64,000 nt of DNA from Shouchella lonarensis. GTDB lineage: Bacteria > Bacillota > Bacilli > Bacillales > Bacillaceae_D. The stretch spans positions 135,205 through 199,204 of the forward strand of contig NZ_FMYM01000003.1 in NCBI RefSeq assembly GCF_900096965.1, given 5' to 3'. This document shows positions 7,802-16,710 of this stretch, piece after piece. Each line of letters opens with the position of its first letter. Positions within the stretch are counted from its first letter, which is position 1. Both the position numbers and the translations under genes were made by a program. Under the pieces are notes generated by a model. That model was not told the DNA's origin, ran no database searches, and saw nothing but the letters and a program-made list of their open reading frames with translations.

Positions 7802-8971
7802 TCACTCCTCCTCAGCAGCCAGCGCCACAATTTTCCGCGCTTGTTCCAACAATGTCTCATAATCATGTGCCTTCTTGATTTCCGCTAGTTCAGCTTCATC
7901 AATGGGTGCGTCTATATCAAACAGCGTCTGCAAAATTTCATATTGCGTCTGCCCGCTTTTTTCTGGCTCATCTTCAATTTTTTCTTTCCATTCAGGATCA
8001 ATCTTGTCTAACAACAGCCCAAGGGCAGCACCTGTTTCATAACGCATACTCCGTCCTAAAAAGTGGGCTGACTCTGCTTCACCATCTGAAATAAAGCGAA
8101 AGGCATCGCTAAATTGAATGTGATAAGGATCTTCCGTAGTTGCGAGCACAGTCAATGTGTCACCGATTAACTCGCTGTAGCGGTATTCGATGTAGCGCGC
8201 GGTACCTTCGATTGCCTCTGCTTTTGTTTCTGCGACGAGTTGCGGCCATTTTTCGTAACGAGATGTACGGACAATCGTCCATTGTCGTAAAGCATCACGC
8301 ACATCTTCTTGGCGTGTGGCGGTCATCGCGTTGTCTAATAGTTTAAATTCAATGCCCATTAAAGCGTAGTTTTCCTCATCTACAGGATCGTCCAACATGT
8401 GGTCACCTTCTGCATCGTAAGTCCACGTTTTTTGCTTATACGTATGGAACGCTTCATGCAACAAAAAGTAATGGAACTGAAAGTACAGTGGTGGATTAGT
8501 AAACATTTCTGGATGATACTTAAAATAAAATACGTCCGCATCTGCGACATGTCTCGTTCCAAAGTTCCAAGGAACCCACGGCACAAGACCAAGGTGAAGT
8601 TGGTTAATGCGATACACATTTGGCAGGTTGAGGTGTTTGGGTGTATCAATTTTTTGTGCGAATAGGCTGTTTGCAATTTCGGGGACATTGATAGCATAAG
8701 CATGTGTTGGGAAAAACCCTTTATCTTTATTGCTGCGAACGAGAATGAGTGGTTCGTTGTCAAAGCGATAATTGGCTGTCCAAAGTTGGTCACTTTCTGT
8801 TTGGAAGCGTTCGTGTATACGTGACAGTTCTGTGAGCATTTCTTTGTCAGTATCATCAAGTTTGTCAAAGCTTGTGCGCCACATTTTGTTTAACACGATT
8901 GTAGATGATAGGATAAGAATAATACTGATAAAAATGATGACGAAGCCACGTCTAAAAAGCTTTCTTGTCAT
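7802..8971 (-). CDS. Membrane-anchored putative metallopeptidase (HEAFH)
   Basis: 389 residues: positive N-terminus (MTRKLFRRG), one membrane helix (FVIIFISIILILSSTIVL), then a large extracellular domain. The domain contains a perfect zinc-peptidase HExxH motif, HEAFH (residues 172-176), in FHYFLLHEAFHTYKQ, and a conserved-looking downstream helix AEAIEGTARYIEYRY with Glu255 as possible third ligand, a gluzincin-like arrangement. I do not recognise a named family. Start at the ATG at 8971, because AAGGAGC lies upstream; the frame extends to 9007 without a better site. Monocistronic, with no partner gene. Substrate unknown. Confidence 0.7.
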   Translation of the reverse strand: MTRKLFRRGFVIIFISIILILSSTIVLNKMWRTSFDKLDDTDKEMLTELSRIHERFQTESDQLWTANYRFDNEPLILVRSNKDKGFFPTHAYAINVPEIANSLFAQKIDTPKHLNLPNVYRINQLHLGLVPWVPWNFGTRHVADADVFYFKYHPEMFTNPPLYFQFHYFLLHEAFHTYKQKTWTYDAEGDHMLDDPVDEENYALMGIEFKLLDNAMTATRQEDVRDALRQWTIVRTSRYEKWPQLVAETKAEAIEGTARYIEYRYSELIGDTLTVLATTEDPYHIQFSDAFRFISDGEAESAHFLGRSMRYETGAALGLLLDKIDPEWKEKIEDEPEKSGQTQYEILQTLFDIDAPIDEAELAEIKKAHDYETLLEQARKIVALAAEEE

Positions 8972-9056
8972 TGTTGTCCTGCTCCTTCTATACCAAGTTA
9001 CGATCAATTATAAGCAAAAAGAGGGAAGAAAATACGTTTGCCTACGTGAATATAAA

Positions 9057-9080
9057 AAACTGCCCTACTTCGGACAGTTT
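9057..9080 (-). terminator. Terminator of small membrane protein gene
   Basis: Stem AAACTGTCC / GGGCAGTTT (one G-T pair) with a short loop; on the minus strand the T run continues after the stem. It lies 20 nt after the stop at 9100. Confidence 0.7.
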
Positions 9081-9099
9081 CATATGTATAAACCGTAAT

Positions 9100-9300
9100 T
9101 TATCCTCGATCGGTCACAATCAAATACGCCATGACAGCAAGGGTAGCGACTGATAACACATTCAGCACGATGCGAATAAAGCCATCCGACTCCGCTGCTG
9201 GTTCAGTTGTTTCAGCTCCAGCTGCAAGAACAGACGGGTCAGACCCGAGTACGAAGAAAAGAAGTACAAGTGCAGCCGCAAAGAGGCTTTTCTTTAACAA
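9100..9300 (-). CDS. Small secreted/membrane protein
   Basis: 66 residues from a TTG start at 9300 chosen by AAGGAGGG 7 nt upstream. N-terminal signal sequence (LKKSLFAAALVLLFFVLG) with a likely cut after VLAAGA, a short Glu/Thr/Ala-rich linker, and a second hydrophobic helix (IVLNVLSVATLAVMAYLIV). Both termini may face the same side. No family recognised. It is divergent from ilvA, with the two starts 193 nt apart. Confidence 0.65.
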   Translation of the reverse strand: MLKKSLFAAALVLLFFVLGSDPSVLAAGAETTEPAAESDGFIRIVLNVLSVATLAVMAYLIVTDRG

Positions 9301-9492
9301 ATGAATGCCCTCCTTCCAAAGTGATGATAGTACCTTTATTACCGCTTCCTTTATTATAAAGAATGTCACACTTGCTTTCAACTTATAATGTGAAAAGGTT
9401 TTCGAAAGTGCCTGCATATGGTAAAATGAAGCCATACTCCTTGCGTACGAGCCTTGTCGTAACTGGTACGCGTATGGAAAGGACGCTATCAA

Positions 9493-10734
9493 GTGGCTAT
9501 TAATTTACAACATATTGTGCATGCAAATGAAATGATGAAAGATGTCATCTATCAAACACCGTTGCAAAAAGATCCGGTGCTGTCTGAAAGATATGATTGC
9601 ACCGTGTATTTAAAGCGCGAAGACCAACAAATTGTCCGGTCCTTCAAGCTGAGGGGCGCGTATTATCAAATTTCTTCTCTTACTGCAGAGGAGTTACAAA
9701 GTGGTGTTGTTTGTGCAAGTGCTGGAAACCATGCACAAGGCGTCGCTTATTCGTGTTGCGCTTTAAAAACAAAAGGTGTCATTTTTATGCCCATCACCAC
9801 ACCGAAACAAAAGGTGGCGCAAGTAAAGTTTTTTGGGCGCGATTATGTGGATGTGCATTTAGTAGGAGACACCTTTGATGATGCGTATGCATTGGCAAAA
9901 GATTATTGCATACAACATGAAATGACATTTATTCATCCGTTCGACCAAGAAAAAGTCATTGCCGGGCAAGGCACTGTTGCGTTGGAAGTAATGGACGCAA
10001 TTGATGTGGCGCCAGACTTCTTGTTTGCCTCGATCGGCGGTGGTGGACTCATTAGTGGCATTGCGACCTACATGAAGCAAGTGAGTCCAGAAACGAAAAT
10101 CATTGGCTGTGAGCCAAGTGGGGCTGCGTCGATGCAAGCCGCTTTAATGCAAGGGCATGTTGTTGCGTTGGAAGAGATTGATAAGTTTGTGGACGGGGCT
10201 GCTGTTAAAAAAGTAGGCAAAAAAACGTTTGCGATTTGCGAAAAGCTCGTTGACGACATTGTCAGTGTACCAGAGGGGAAGATTTGTACAACGATTTTAC
10301 GGCTTTATAATGAAAATGCGCTCGTTGCGGAACCTGCAGGGGCAATGCCGATTGCGGCGCTCGACTTTTATGCGGAACAAATGAAAGGAAAAGTCGTTGT
10401 GTGTATTGTCAGTGGAGGAAATAATGATATTGAACGGATGGAAGAAATTCGCGAGCGTTCACTCATTTATGAAGGCTTACAACACTACTTTATCGTTCAA
10501 TTACCAGAAAGAGCCGGGGCATTGACGCAATTTACAATGGAAGTACTTGGGCCAGAAGATAATATTACCCGATTAGTCTATCAAAAACAAAACAATAAAC
10601 CGACTGGCTCCGTTTTGATCGGAATTGAGTTAAAGTCGTCTAATGACTATGATGGACTCATTTCACGAATGAATGCACACGGTTTTGATTATAGTAAAGT
10701 GAATCAACATGCGCATTTGTTTTCTATTAGATGA
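9493..10734 (+). CDS. ilvA: Threonine dehydratase (biosynthetic)
   Basis: PLP enzyme converting threonine to 2-oxobutanoate, first step of isoleucine synthesis. Lys52 in SFKLRGAYY forms the Schiff base; the phosphate loop GGGGL is at about residue 178; SGGNND is near the C-terminal end of the catalytic domain. The last 85 residues (QHYFIVQLPERAGAL...) form a single ACT-like regulatory domain for isoleucine/valine control. 413 aa, close to B. subtilis IlvA (422). GTG start with AAAGGA upstream. There is no room for or trace of a T-box leader in the 193 nt before it, unlike many isoleucine genes. Confidence 0.93.
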   Translation: MAINLQHIVHANEMMKDVIYQTPLQKDPVLSERYDCTVYLKREDQQIVRSFKLRGAYYQISSLTAEELQSGVVCASAGNHAQGVAYSCCALKTKGVIFMPITTPKQKVAQVKFFGRDYVDVHLVGDTFDDAYALAKDYCIQHEMTFIHPFDQEKVIAGQGTVALEVMDAIDVAPDFLFASIGGGGLISGIATYMKQVSPETKIIGCEPSGAASMQAALMQGHVVALEEIDKFVDGAAVKKVGKKTFAICEKLVDDIVSVPEGKICTTILRLYNENALVAEPAGAMPIAALDFYAEQMKGKVVVCIVSGGNNDIERMEEIRERSLIYEGLQHYFIVQLPERAGALTQFTMEVLGPEDNITRLVYQKQNNKPTGSVLIGIELKSSNDYDGLISRMNAHGFDYSKVNQHAHLFSIR

Positions 10735-10751
10735 TGCGAAGGGGTTAAATC

Positions 10752-11690
10752 ATGGAGTTACATTTTTTAGGGACTGGAGCAGGGGTCCCTTCGAAACAAC
10801 GGAATGTGAGTGCGCTTGCGCTTCGTTTTTTAGAAGATGAGGGGGATGTGTGGTTGTTTGATTGTGGAGAAGCGACACAACACCAATTGCTTTACTCACC
10901 ATTGTCCTTATCAAAGATCACAAAAATATTGATGAGTCACGTGCATGGAGACCACCTATTTGGGTTGCCTGGTCTTTTGAGTACACGCTCATTCCAAGGT
11001 GCGGCTTCACCATTAACCATTTATGCACCTCCGGGTGTGGAGGAGTTTGTGCGTGTCTCTCTAAAGGTGACGAAAACAACGCTTCGCTACCCACTTGAGT
11101 TTGTGACGTTAAGGGCCGGCTCCTTGTTTGAAACACCGCATCACGAGGTAGAAGTGCTCCCTCTCGCCCATACGATTCAGAGCTATGCCTTTAAAGTGAC
11201 GGAAAAAGAAAAGCCGGGTCGTTTGGATATCGCACGTCTACAAGCAGAGGGTGTGCCTGCAGGACCGTTATATGCACAATTAAAACGCGGAGAAACGGTA
11301 CAATTGACGGATGGGAGAGTCCTTTCGGGGCAAGCATTCGTCGGTGAGCCAATACGTGGGCGCGTCATTGTCATTGCAGGGGACACAAAGCCAATACCGG
11401 AGATGGTTGATTTTGCATCTGGGGCGGATTTGCTTGTTCATGAAGCGACCTTTGCGTCTGATTGCGAAGCAGACGCGCATCAATTTGGTCATTCGACCGT
11501 TGCGGATGCGTGTCGTCTTGCCAAACATGCGCATGTAAAACAGTTGATTTTAACCCATATTTCATCGCGCTATGTGCGTGAACCGAGTGTCTTCCTTGAT
11601 GAGGTGGAGGCGCATCTCCCAACAGCACTCGTTGCGCGCGATTTGTTCGTTTATTCACTTGCAAAGCGGGGAGGCAGTGTAGGTGATTGA
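10752..11690 (+). CDS. rnz: Ribonuclease Z
   Basis: tRNA 3' processing endonuclease of the metallo-beta-lactamase fold. The zinc motif HVHGDH (residues 63-68) is intact, with FLGTGAG at the start, later ligands HTIQSY, GDT (Asp) and HEATF, and the terminal LTHIS. Length 312 aa is typical (B. subtilis RNase Z 307). It starts 17 nt after ilvA and overlaps the next gene by 8 nt, so rnz, the thioredoxin-like gene and the bacilliredoxin gene look like one operon. Confidence 0.95.
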   Translation: MELHFLGTGAGVPSKQRNVSALALRFLEDEGDVWLFDCGEATQHQLLYSPLSLSKITKILMSHVHGDHLFGLPGLLSTRSFQGAASPLTIYAPPGVEEFVRVSLKVTKTTLRYPLEFVTLRAGSLFETPHHEVEVLPLAHTIQSYAFKVTEKEKPGRLDIARLQAEGVPAGPLYAQLKRGETVQLTDGRVLSGQAFVGEPIRGRVIVIAGDTKPIPEMVDFASGADLLVHEATFASDCEADAHQFGHSTVADACRLAKHAHVKQLILTHISSRYVREPSVFLDEVEAHLPTALVARDLFVYSLAKRGGSVGD

Positions 11691-12009
11691 GTTAGAGTTG
11701 GCGAAAGGAGCGCCTGTTGTGCTGCCACAAAGCGGCGGGTGGTTGTATGTCTCTTCGCCTTTTTGTCTCGCTTGTACGCACGTAGCAGAAATGCTTTCTG
11801 TCATTGAAGAAAGGAAAGTGCTTGCGCCATTTTATCGAATCAATATTCAAACAGCCTCTCACGTAGCGCAAACGTTACAAATTGAACAAGTGCCTGCATT
11901 GCTTTATTATAAAGAGGGTGTTTGTTACGGGAAATGGTATACGTTTCACTCGATTTTACAATTATTAACTGAAATGAAGGAGATGGAAGATCATGTCAAC
12001 GGCATATGA
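11683..12009 (+). CDS. Thioredoxin-like protein (CLAC)
   Basis: 108-residue thioredoxin-fold protein with a CxxC active site CLAC (Cys28, Cys31) in SSPFCLACTHV and the cis-proline loop VPALLYYK. The family is general; CLAC is not the WCGPC of classic thioredoxin, so the redox partner may be specialised. GTG start inside the end of rnz (8-nt overlap), and its own 3' end overlaps the bacilliredoxin start by 17 nt. This tight coupling with another thiol protein suggests a shared job in thiol redox control. Confidence 0.8.
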   Translation: MIELELAKGAPVVLPQSGGWLYVSSPFCLACTHVAEMLSVIEERKVLAPFYRINIQTASHVAQTLQIEQVPALLYYKEGVCYGKWYTFHSILQLLTEMKEMEDHVNGI

Positions 12010-12433
12010 AGCATACATGCGGCAAGTAACCGCACCGATGAGAAAAGAGCTGACAGAGGCAGGATTTATGGAATTGACAACAGCAGAGGCAGTGGAAGAT
12101 TACATGGCGACAGTGGAAGGAACGACACTTGTCCTCGTTAACTCCGTATGTGGTTGTGCCGCTGGATTGGCGCGCCCAACAGCAGTATATTCTCTCCAGC
12201 ATGACCATAAGCCGGATCATTGTGTGACGGTATTCGCTGGACAAGATAAAGAAGCAACCGCAAAGATGCGTACCTTTTTCGACGCATATCCGCCATCCTC
12301 ACCATCGATGGTGTTGTTAAAGGGGACAGAGGTCGTCCACTTTATTCCACGTGAAGATATTGAAGGGGCAGCGCCCGAGACACTTGTACGCCGATTAGCA
12401 CAAGCATACAATGATCATTGCAACGAGAAATAA
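11993..12433 (+). CDS. Bacilliredoxin (BrxA/BrxB family)
   Basis: 146 residues with the family signature VNSVCGCAAGLARP: the CGC active site is Cys53-Gly-Cys55. Bacilliredoxins remove bacillithiol from oxidised proteins. The pattern VTVFAGQDKEAT and YPPSSPS is shared with B. subtilis YphP/YqiW. I cannot tell which of the two paralogues this is. Last gene of the rnz operon; terminator follows. Confidence 0.92.
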   Translation: MSTAYEAYMRQVTAPMRKELTEAGFMELTTAEAVEDYMATVEGTTLVLVNSVCGCAAGLARPTAVYSLQHDHKPDHCVTVFAGQDKEATAKMRTFFDAYPPSSPSMVLLKGTEVVHFIPREDIEGAAPETLVRRLAQAYNDHCNEK

Positions 12434-12436
12434 AAG

Positions 12437-12474
12437 AAAAGCCTTAGCCTCATAAATGTGAGACTAAGGCTTTT
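12437..12474. terminator. Bidirectional terminator between convergent genes
   Basis: Long stem AAAAGCCTTAG...CTAAGGCTTTT with an extra CTCA/TGAG helix at the tip. It gives A/T tails on both strands and serves the bacilliredoxin gene and the minus-strand phosphoesterase-like gene. Confidence 0.88.
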
Positions 12475-12477
12475 AAA

Positions 12478-13206
12478 CTATTCTGATGGAACAGCATAGT
12501 AAATCATGGTGCTCATTTTTTCTATGTTTGGATAGTCACTTTGTTTATAAATCTCAACAACGTGTTCGCGGTTGTACGGCGTACGATGTATGGCGGCACT
12601 GTACCGACCATCAACATACGTCAGCGTGATGTAAGAAGCCAAAGGATGTCCGTCTAGCGGCATGCCGACGCTACCAACATTCATAACGGTTTTTCCATAC
12701 AGCGTGCGGATAAAAGGTCGTCCAGTATGACCATAAATATACGTATCTGCTTCATCGCGTTGCATGATGGCTTCTTCCATTTTCGCCGTATCGTCAGCGA
12801 GTACGGTCATGTGTAGATCTGTTGGTGTTGCGTGAAAGGCGTGAATGATTTGCTCAAACCCTTCGTCAATGATACATTCGTTCGGACGTGCATTTAAATA
12901 CGCCAAATCTTCTTCCGACAACCGAGCTAACGTCCATTGCCGTTCTTCGTTAAGTGCTGCTAATTTCAAATGAGACAAGTTTTGGTCAGTGATGCCGTTT
13001 ACAAGCCAATCATCCATGCCCCCTTTTAACACGTGGGCATTTGATGCTTGTAACAATTTCAAAACCCGCTTTGGTTCTGGACCACGAAGGCACAAATTTC
13101 CGAGAACATAAATTCGGTCAATCTTTTGTATGTGCAAGTCATTCAACACCGCTTCTAAAGCAGTTGCGTTGCCGTTAATATCAGATAAAAAAGCGAATTT
13201 CATCAT
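12478..13206 (-). CDS. Metallophosphoesterase-like protein with altered metal ligands
   Basis: 242 residues with the fold pattern of the YfcE/calcineurin-like phosphoesterases, but the usual ligand motifs are changed: SDIHGN is SDINGN (His to Asn), GD in the second motif is GN (VLGNLCLRGPEP), GN[HA]D is GGMDD, and GHTH is GHTG. Asp8 of the first motif and the His of IIHAFHATP remain. Loss of four positions suggests weak or no phosphatase activity, or a different metal/ligand role. ATG at 13206 with GGAGGGG upstream. Single gene, divergent from the NifU-N/HEAT gene. Confidence 0.75.
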   Translation of the reverse strand: MMKFAFLSDINGNATALEAVLNDLHIQKIDRIYVLGNLCLRGPEPKRVLKLLQASNAHVLKGGMDDWLVNGITDQNLSHLKLAALNEERQWTLARLSEEDLAYLNARPNECIIDEGFEQIIHAFHATPTDLHMTVLADDTAKMEEAIMQRDEADTYIYGHTGRPFIRTLYGKTVMNVGSVGMPLDGHPLASYITLTYVDGRYSAAIHRTPYNREHVVEIYKQSDYPNIEKMSTMIYYAVPSE

Positions 13207-13343
13207 GATCCGTCCCCTCCTTTTTTTAATCGTAACAGAATTCTTTTAAAAAGGGAATCATTATGGCTCATCCTAGCCAGGAGTGGCGCAATTATGTTAA
13301 ACTTTGAACGAGAGATGAGATGTTTTACGGAAGGGGTTATGTC

Positions 13344-14465
13344 ATGATGTTTATTCGTTCTATAGAGCCAACACCAAGTCCGAACACAATGAAATGCATA
13401 TTAAGTGAGGTGCTAAAAGGAGCACGTGCAACCTATCAGGAAAACAACAAAGAAACAGCACCGGAAATCATCCGGCAATTATTTACGATTGAAGGTATTA
13501 AAGCCGTATATCATGTAGAAGATTTTTTAGCGATTGATCGCTTCCCGAAAGTGGATTGGAAAGAAATCTTACCACAAGTGCGCGCGTTGTTTGGGGAAGA
13601 GACGGATCAAACGCGTGCGCATAACGGGGAAGAAGAAGGGTTTGGCGAAGTACAAGTACATGTGCAAACATTTAAAGGCATTCCCATGCAATTAAAAATC
13701 ACCGATGGGGAAGAAGAGAAACGGGCAGCATTGCCACCTCGTTTTGCGGAAGCGATTGCGGCAGCGACAAGTGATGTCGATAATGTCGTATTTGAACGGA
13801 AATGGGTTGAACAAGCGCCGCGGTATGGAGAGCTGGCAGACGTTGTCAATGATGTTATAGATGAAATGACTGCGGCATATCCTCCTTCTCGGCTGGACAG
13901 CCTTGTGCAACTTGCAAAAGGGGAAAAAGCTGCTGCGGAAGCCTTCGCAGCACGGTTCAAAGATGTGACTGTGGAGATGTTGCAAGTCAATGATTGGCGT
14001 GAACGGTTTGCGACGCTCGAGCAAATGGATCCAAAGGAAAAAGATTTGCCTGTGTTAGAAGTGGCATTACAGGATGAAAAAGCATCCATTCGCCGTTTAG
14101 CCACGATGTATTTAGGCATGATTGAAACAGCATCTGTTTTACCGTTGCTGGAGAAAGCACTGAAAGACCCTTCGGTAACCGTACGCCGAACGGCAGGTGA
14201 CTGTATGTCTGATATTGGTTCGACGGAAGCGATACCAGCCATGATCGACTCGCTAAAAGATGAAAGCAAAATTGTCCGCTGGCGGGCGGCCATGTTTTTG
14301 TATGAAGTCGGCGATGAAACTGCTATTTCTGCATTAGAAGCAGCAGCAGACGATCCGGAATTTGAAGTGGCGTTACAAGTAAAAATGGCGCTTGCGCGTA
14401 TTAAAGACGGCGAAGAAGCAAAAGGGTCCGTTTGGAAGCAAATGACAGAAGCACGTAAGAAGTAG
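13344..14465 (+). CDS. NifU-N/HEAT-repeat protein (conserved virulence factor C family, YpgR-like)
   Basis: N-terminal domain starts FIRSIEPTPSPNTMKCIL, the hallmark of the Nfu/NifU N-terminal domain (to about residue 85); the C-terminal part (about 225-370) is a row of HEAT-like repeats (LEVALQDEKASIRRLATMYLG, ...DPSVTVRRTAGD..., ...DESKIVRWRAAMF). This two-domain order is that of B. subtilis YpgR and staphylococcal CvfC. Molecular role is not settled; protein-protein scaffolding is likely. Start at the ATG at 13344 (GGAAGGGG 7 nt before); ATG 13347 also possible, and the frame opens at 13320. Confidence 0.85.
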   Translation: MMFIRSIEPTPSPNTMKCILSEVLKGARATYQENNKETAPEIIRQLFTIEGIKAVYHVEDFLAIDRFPKVDWKEILPQVRALFGEETDQTRAHNGEEEGFGEVQVHVQTFKGIPMQLKITDGEEEKRAALPPRFAEAIAAATSDVDNVVFERKWVEQAPRYGELADVVNDVIDEMTAAYPPSRLDSLVQLAKGEKAAAEAFAARFKDVTVEMLQVNDWRERFATLEQMDPKEKDLPVLEVALQDEKASIRRLATMYLGMIETASVLPLLEKALKDPSVTVRRTAGDCMSDIGSTEAIPAMIDSLKDESKIVRWRAAMFLYEVGDETAISALEAAADDPEFEVALQVKMALARIKDGEEAKGSVWKQMTEARKK

Positions 14466-14486
14466 CAAAGGAAGGGGGACACGTAT

Positions 14487-14729
14487 ATGACAAATGACAT
14501 TCAAGATATTATTGAAAAACTAAGGGATGTGAACGCAGAGGAACTACTTGATCTGATTGAAGATGCGAAAACGGGAAAAGTGGAAGAAGTAGAGATTGTC
14601 CCTTCCATTGGTTTACTTGTTAATTTAAATGATAATAAACGTTTACTTGCTTGGCTAGAAGCACAAGGCGTGCAACTGATATATGTGACAGATGAAGAAG
14701 ACAGAGAGGAGCGAAAAGATGAGAGCTGA
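14487..14729 (+). CDS. Small acidic protein, unknown
   Basis: 80 residues, strongly acidic, with GAAGGGGG before the ATG. Sequence suggests a small alpha/beta fold (LLVNLNDNKRLLAWLEAQGVQLIYVTDEEDRE). No family recognised. Its end overlaps the ydbS start by 11 nt, so it is probably translated from the same transcript as ydbS and ydbT. Confidence 0.65.
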   Translation: MTNDIQDIIEKLRDVNAEELLDLIEDAKTGKVEEVEIVPSIGLLVNLNDNKRLLAWLEAQGVQLIYVTDEEDREERKDES

Positions 14730-15201
14730 ACCGTCATTGCGCTTGCCAGAAAAAGTGATTCGCGTATGGCGCCTGCAAAATTTATTAAATACGTTGTTTT
14801 GGTTGCTCATACCCGTCGTGTATGAGCTTGTACGAAGATTCATCTTTACAAACTTTTATGAGTGGATCACGTGGGTGTTGTTGGCACTCGTTGTGTTAGA
14901 TTTGATTATCAATGTCATCATTTGGCCGCCAATTCGTTGGCGCAGGTTTCGCTACGAAGTGTATGATGATGAAATTGACATTCGCGAAGGTGTGCTCGTT
15001 GTCACTCGGACACTTGTGCCAATGGTGCGAGTGCAGCATGTCGATACAGTACAAGGCCCAATCTTACGCAAACATGATATGTCTGTCGTTTCAATTACGT
15101 CTGCAGCGGAGACACATGAGATTCCCGGTTTGGATGTCGCAGATGCAGATCAGGTGCGGGATCAAATTGCAAAATTGGCAGCGGTGACAGAAGATGACTG
15201 A
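14719..15201 (+). CDS. ydbS: YdbS-type PH-domain membrane protein
   Basis: 160 residues: two membrane helices (about 22-70), then a bacterial PH-like (bPH2) domain (RRFRYEVYDDEIDIREGVLVV...TLVPMVRVQHVDTVQGPILR). B. subtilis pairs ydbS and ydbT in the same order and orientation, as here. The pair has been linked to resistance to membrane-active peptides in Bacillus; that role is from the literature, not the sequence. Start at the ATG at 14719 with GAGGAGCG upstream. It overlaps ydbT by 8 nt. Confidence 0.85.
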   Translation: MRAEPSLRLPEKVIRVWRLQNLLNTLFWLLIPVVYELVRRFIFTNFYEWITWVLLALVVLDLIINVIIWPPIRWRRFRYEVYDDEIDIREGVLVVTRTLVPMVRVQHVDTVQGPILRKHDMSVVSITSAAETHEIPGLDVADADQVRDQIAKLAAVTEDD

Positions 15202-16675
15202 GTTAAAACGTCAACACGGGGCGATGGTTCTCATCCAAACCTTTAGTAACGGTGGCGGGATTGGTTGGATTCTTGGTGGTGGGGCATTTGCTACACTCCG
15301 CTTCGGATTCATTTGGGCAGTAATAGGGATTGCTGCTATTTATCTGCTTAGCTTACTAGCTGCATGGTTAGATTGGCTAAAATTTCGCTACCGCTTTGCT
15401 GAGGGAGAGTTATATGTCGAGCAAGGTGTGTTTGTGAAGAAAAAGCGTTACATCCAACAAAGCCGTGTGCATGCGATCAACATTACGGCAGGTCTTTTTC
15501 ACCGGATGTTCCGACTTGTAAAAGTCAACATTGAAACAGCTGGAGGCGCTGGTGAAACAGAAGTTGATATTGTTGCTGTGACGAAAGCAGAAGCGGAAAA
15601 TATTCGCCACGCATTATTATATCAGCAGGCACGTCCTACGCAGGAGGAAGCGTTAGAGGGCGAGGAAGCAGGAAAAGAAGAAACGACCTCTGCAGAGCCT
15701 GCAAAAGAGTCAGCAGTGACATGGAACTTAGGTATGAGACGTTTATTGTACGCTGCACTCACTTCAAGTAGTGTTGGCATTATTTTATCAGCGTTGTTCG
15801 GCGGGATTTGGCAATTGGAAAATTATCTCCCCGAACATTGGTACGACCGAACAATGGGATTTGTATTAGGATTGAATCCGACGTGGATTGCGGTGGCTGT
15901 TTTCATCGTTATCCTGATCTCATGGTTGGCATCTATCGCTTTAACGATGATGAAATACGGTCATTTCCAAATCAATGTGTACGAGAAAGAGATCGTCGTT
16001 GGACGTGGTTTGATTGAACGCAAACAATTAACCTTAAAGCCACAGCGAATTACAGCTGTTCGCATCGTTCGTGGTCTTTTGCGACAGCCATTGGGTTTCG
16101 TCTCGATCTACGTAGAGTCAGCCGGTGGCGGCAGCAAGGAAGAGGAAGGTTCAACGTTACTTGTACCGCTCATTCACGAGCGTGATTTACCAACTTTTTT
16201 CGCTCAAGTACTTCCTGACTATGCGTTTTTTCGGCCAATGGAAGTTGCGCCAAGACGGGCGTTGATTCGCTTCTTGTTGCGGAATATACTTATCCCGCTT
16301 ATTTTGACGGGGGTGGCTGTATATTTCCTTGGCGTGTGGGGATGGCTTGGACTTGTGATCGTCATGCTTGCCGCGCTTCTCGGATACTTTCAATACAGAG
16401 ATGCAGGGGCAGGGTGTAATGACCGCTTTCTGTGGGTTCAGTCACGAACATTGTCGCAAACGTTCGTGATCTCACCAAAAAGAAAAATACAAGCAGTGGA
16501 AATGCACGTGTCCTGGTTACAACGTTTTCGAAGGCTTTCTTCCGTCTCATTTTCCGTTCAGTCTAGTATGACAGGGAAAGACTTTTCTGTTGAAGATATT
16601 GGGGGAGAAACAGGGGCGCGTTTGTATCAATGGTTTTCTCACGAGAAAAAGAAAAGCCCTTACAGAACTGACTGA
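15194..16675 (+). CDS. ydbT: YdbT-type multi-PH-domain membrane protein
   Basis: 493 residues, same length as B. subtilis YdbT. Three bPH2 domains alternate with pairs of membrane helices: first domain about 60-135 (KFRYRFAEGELYVEQGVF), a charged Glu/Ala linker (EEALEGEEAGKEE), helices near 180-250, second domain from 255 (FQINVYEKEIVVGRGLI), helices near 355-395, third domain to the end. It overlaps ydbS by 8 nt, consistent with a two-protein complex. Confidence 0.87.
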   Translation: MTELKRQHGAMVLIQTFSNGGGIGWILGGGAFATLRFGFIWAVIGIAAIYLLSLLAAWLDWLKFRYRFAEGELYVEQGVFVKKKRYIQQSRVHAINITAGLFHRMFRLVKVNIETAGGAGETEVDIVAVTKAEAENIRHALLYQQARPTQEEALEGEEAGKEETTSAEPAKESAVTWNLGMRRLLYAALTSSSVGIILSALFGGIWQLENYLPEHWYDRTMGFVLGLNPTWIAVAVFIVILISWLASIALTMMKYGHFQINVYEKEIVVGRGLIERKQLTLKPQRITAVRIVRGLLRQPLGFVSIYVESAGGGSKEEEGSTLLVPLIHERDLPTFFAQVLPDYAFFRPMEVAPRRALIRFLLRNILIPLILTGVAVYFLGVWGWLGLVIVMLAALLGYFQYRDAGAGCNDRFLWVQSRTLSQTFVISPKRKIQAVEMHVSWLQRFRRLSSVSFSVQSSMTGKDFSVEDIGGETGARLYQWFSHEKKKSPYRTD

Positions 16676-16696
16676 CGTTGGTTCTGTAAGGGTCTT
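16652..16696. terminator. Bidirectional terminator between convergent genes
   Basis: 12-bp perfect stem CCCTTACAGAAC / GTTCTGTAAGGG with A-rich and T-rich flanks. It overlaps the last codons of ydbT. Confidence 0.88.
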
Positions 16697-16710
16697 TTCT
16701 GTAATGAACA

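Noticed and set aside
8380-8868. 162-codon minus-strand frame
   Set aside because: Shadow in another register of the HEAFH protein gene.
9301-9492. T-box leader before ilvA
   Set aside because: The interval is short, and neither a specifier loop nor the TGGNACCGCG T-box sequence is present.
13607-14500. 297-codon minus-strand frame
   Set aside because: Lies opposite the NifU-N/HEAT gene; Ser/Thr-rich shadow composition and no ribosome-binding site.
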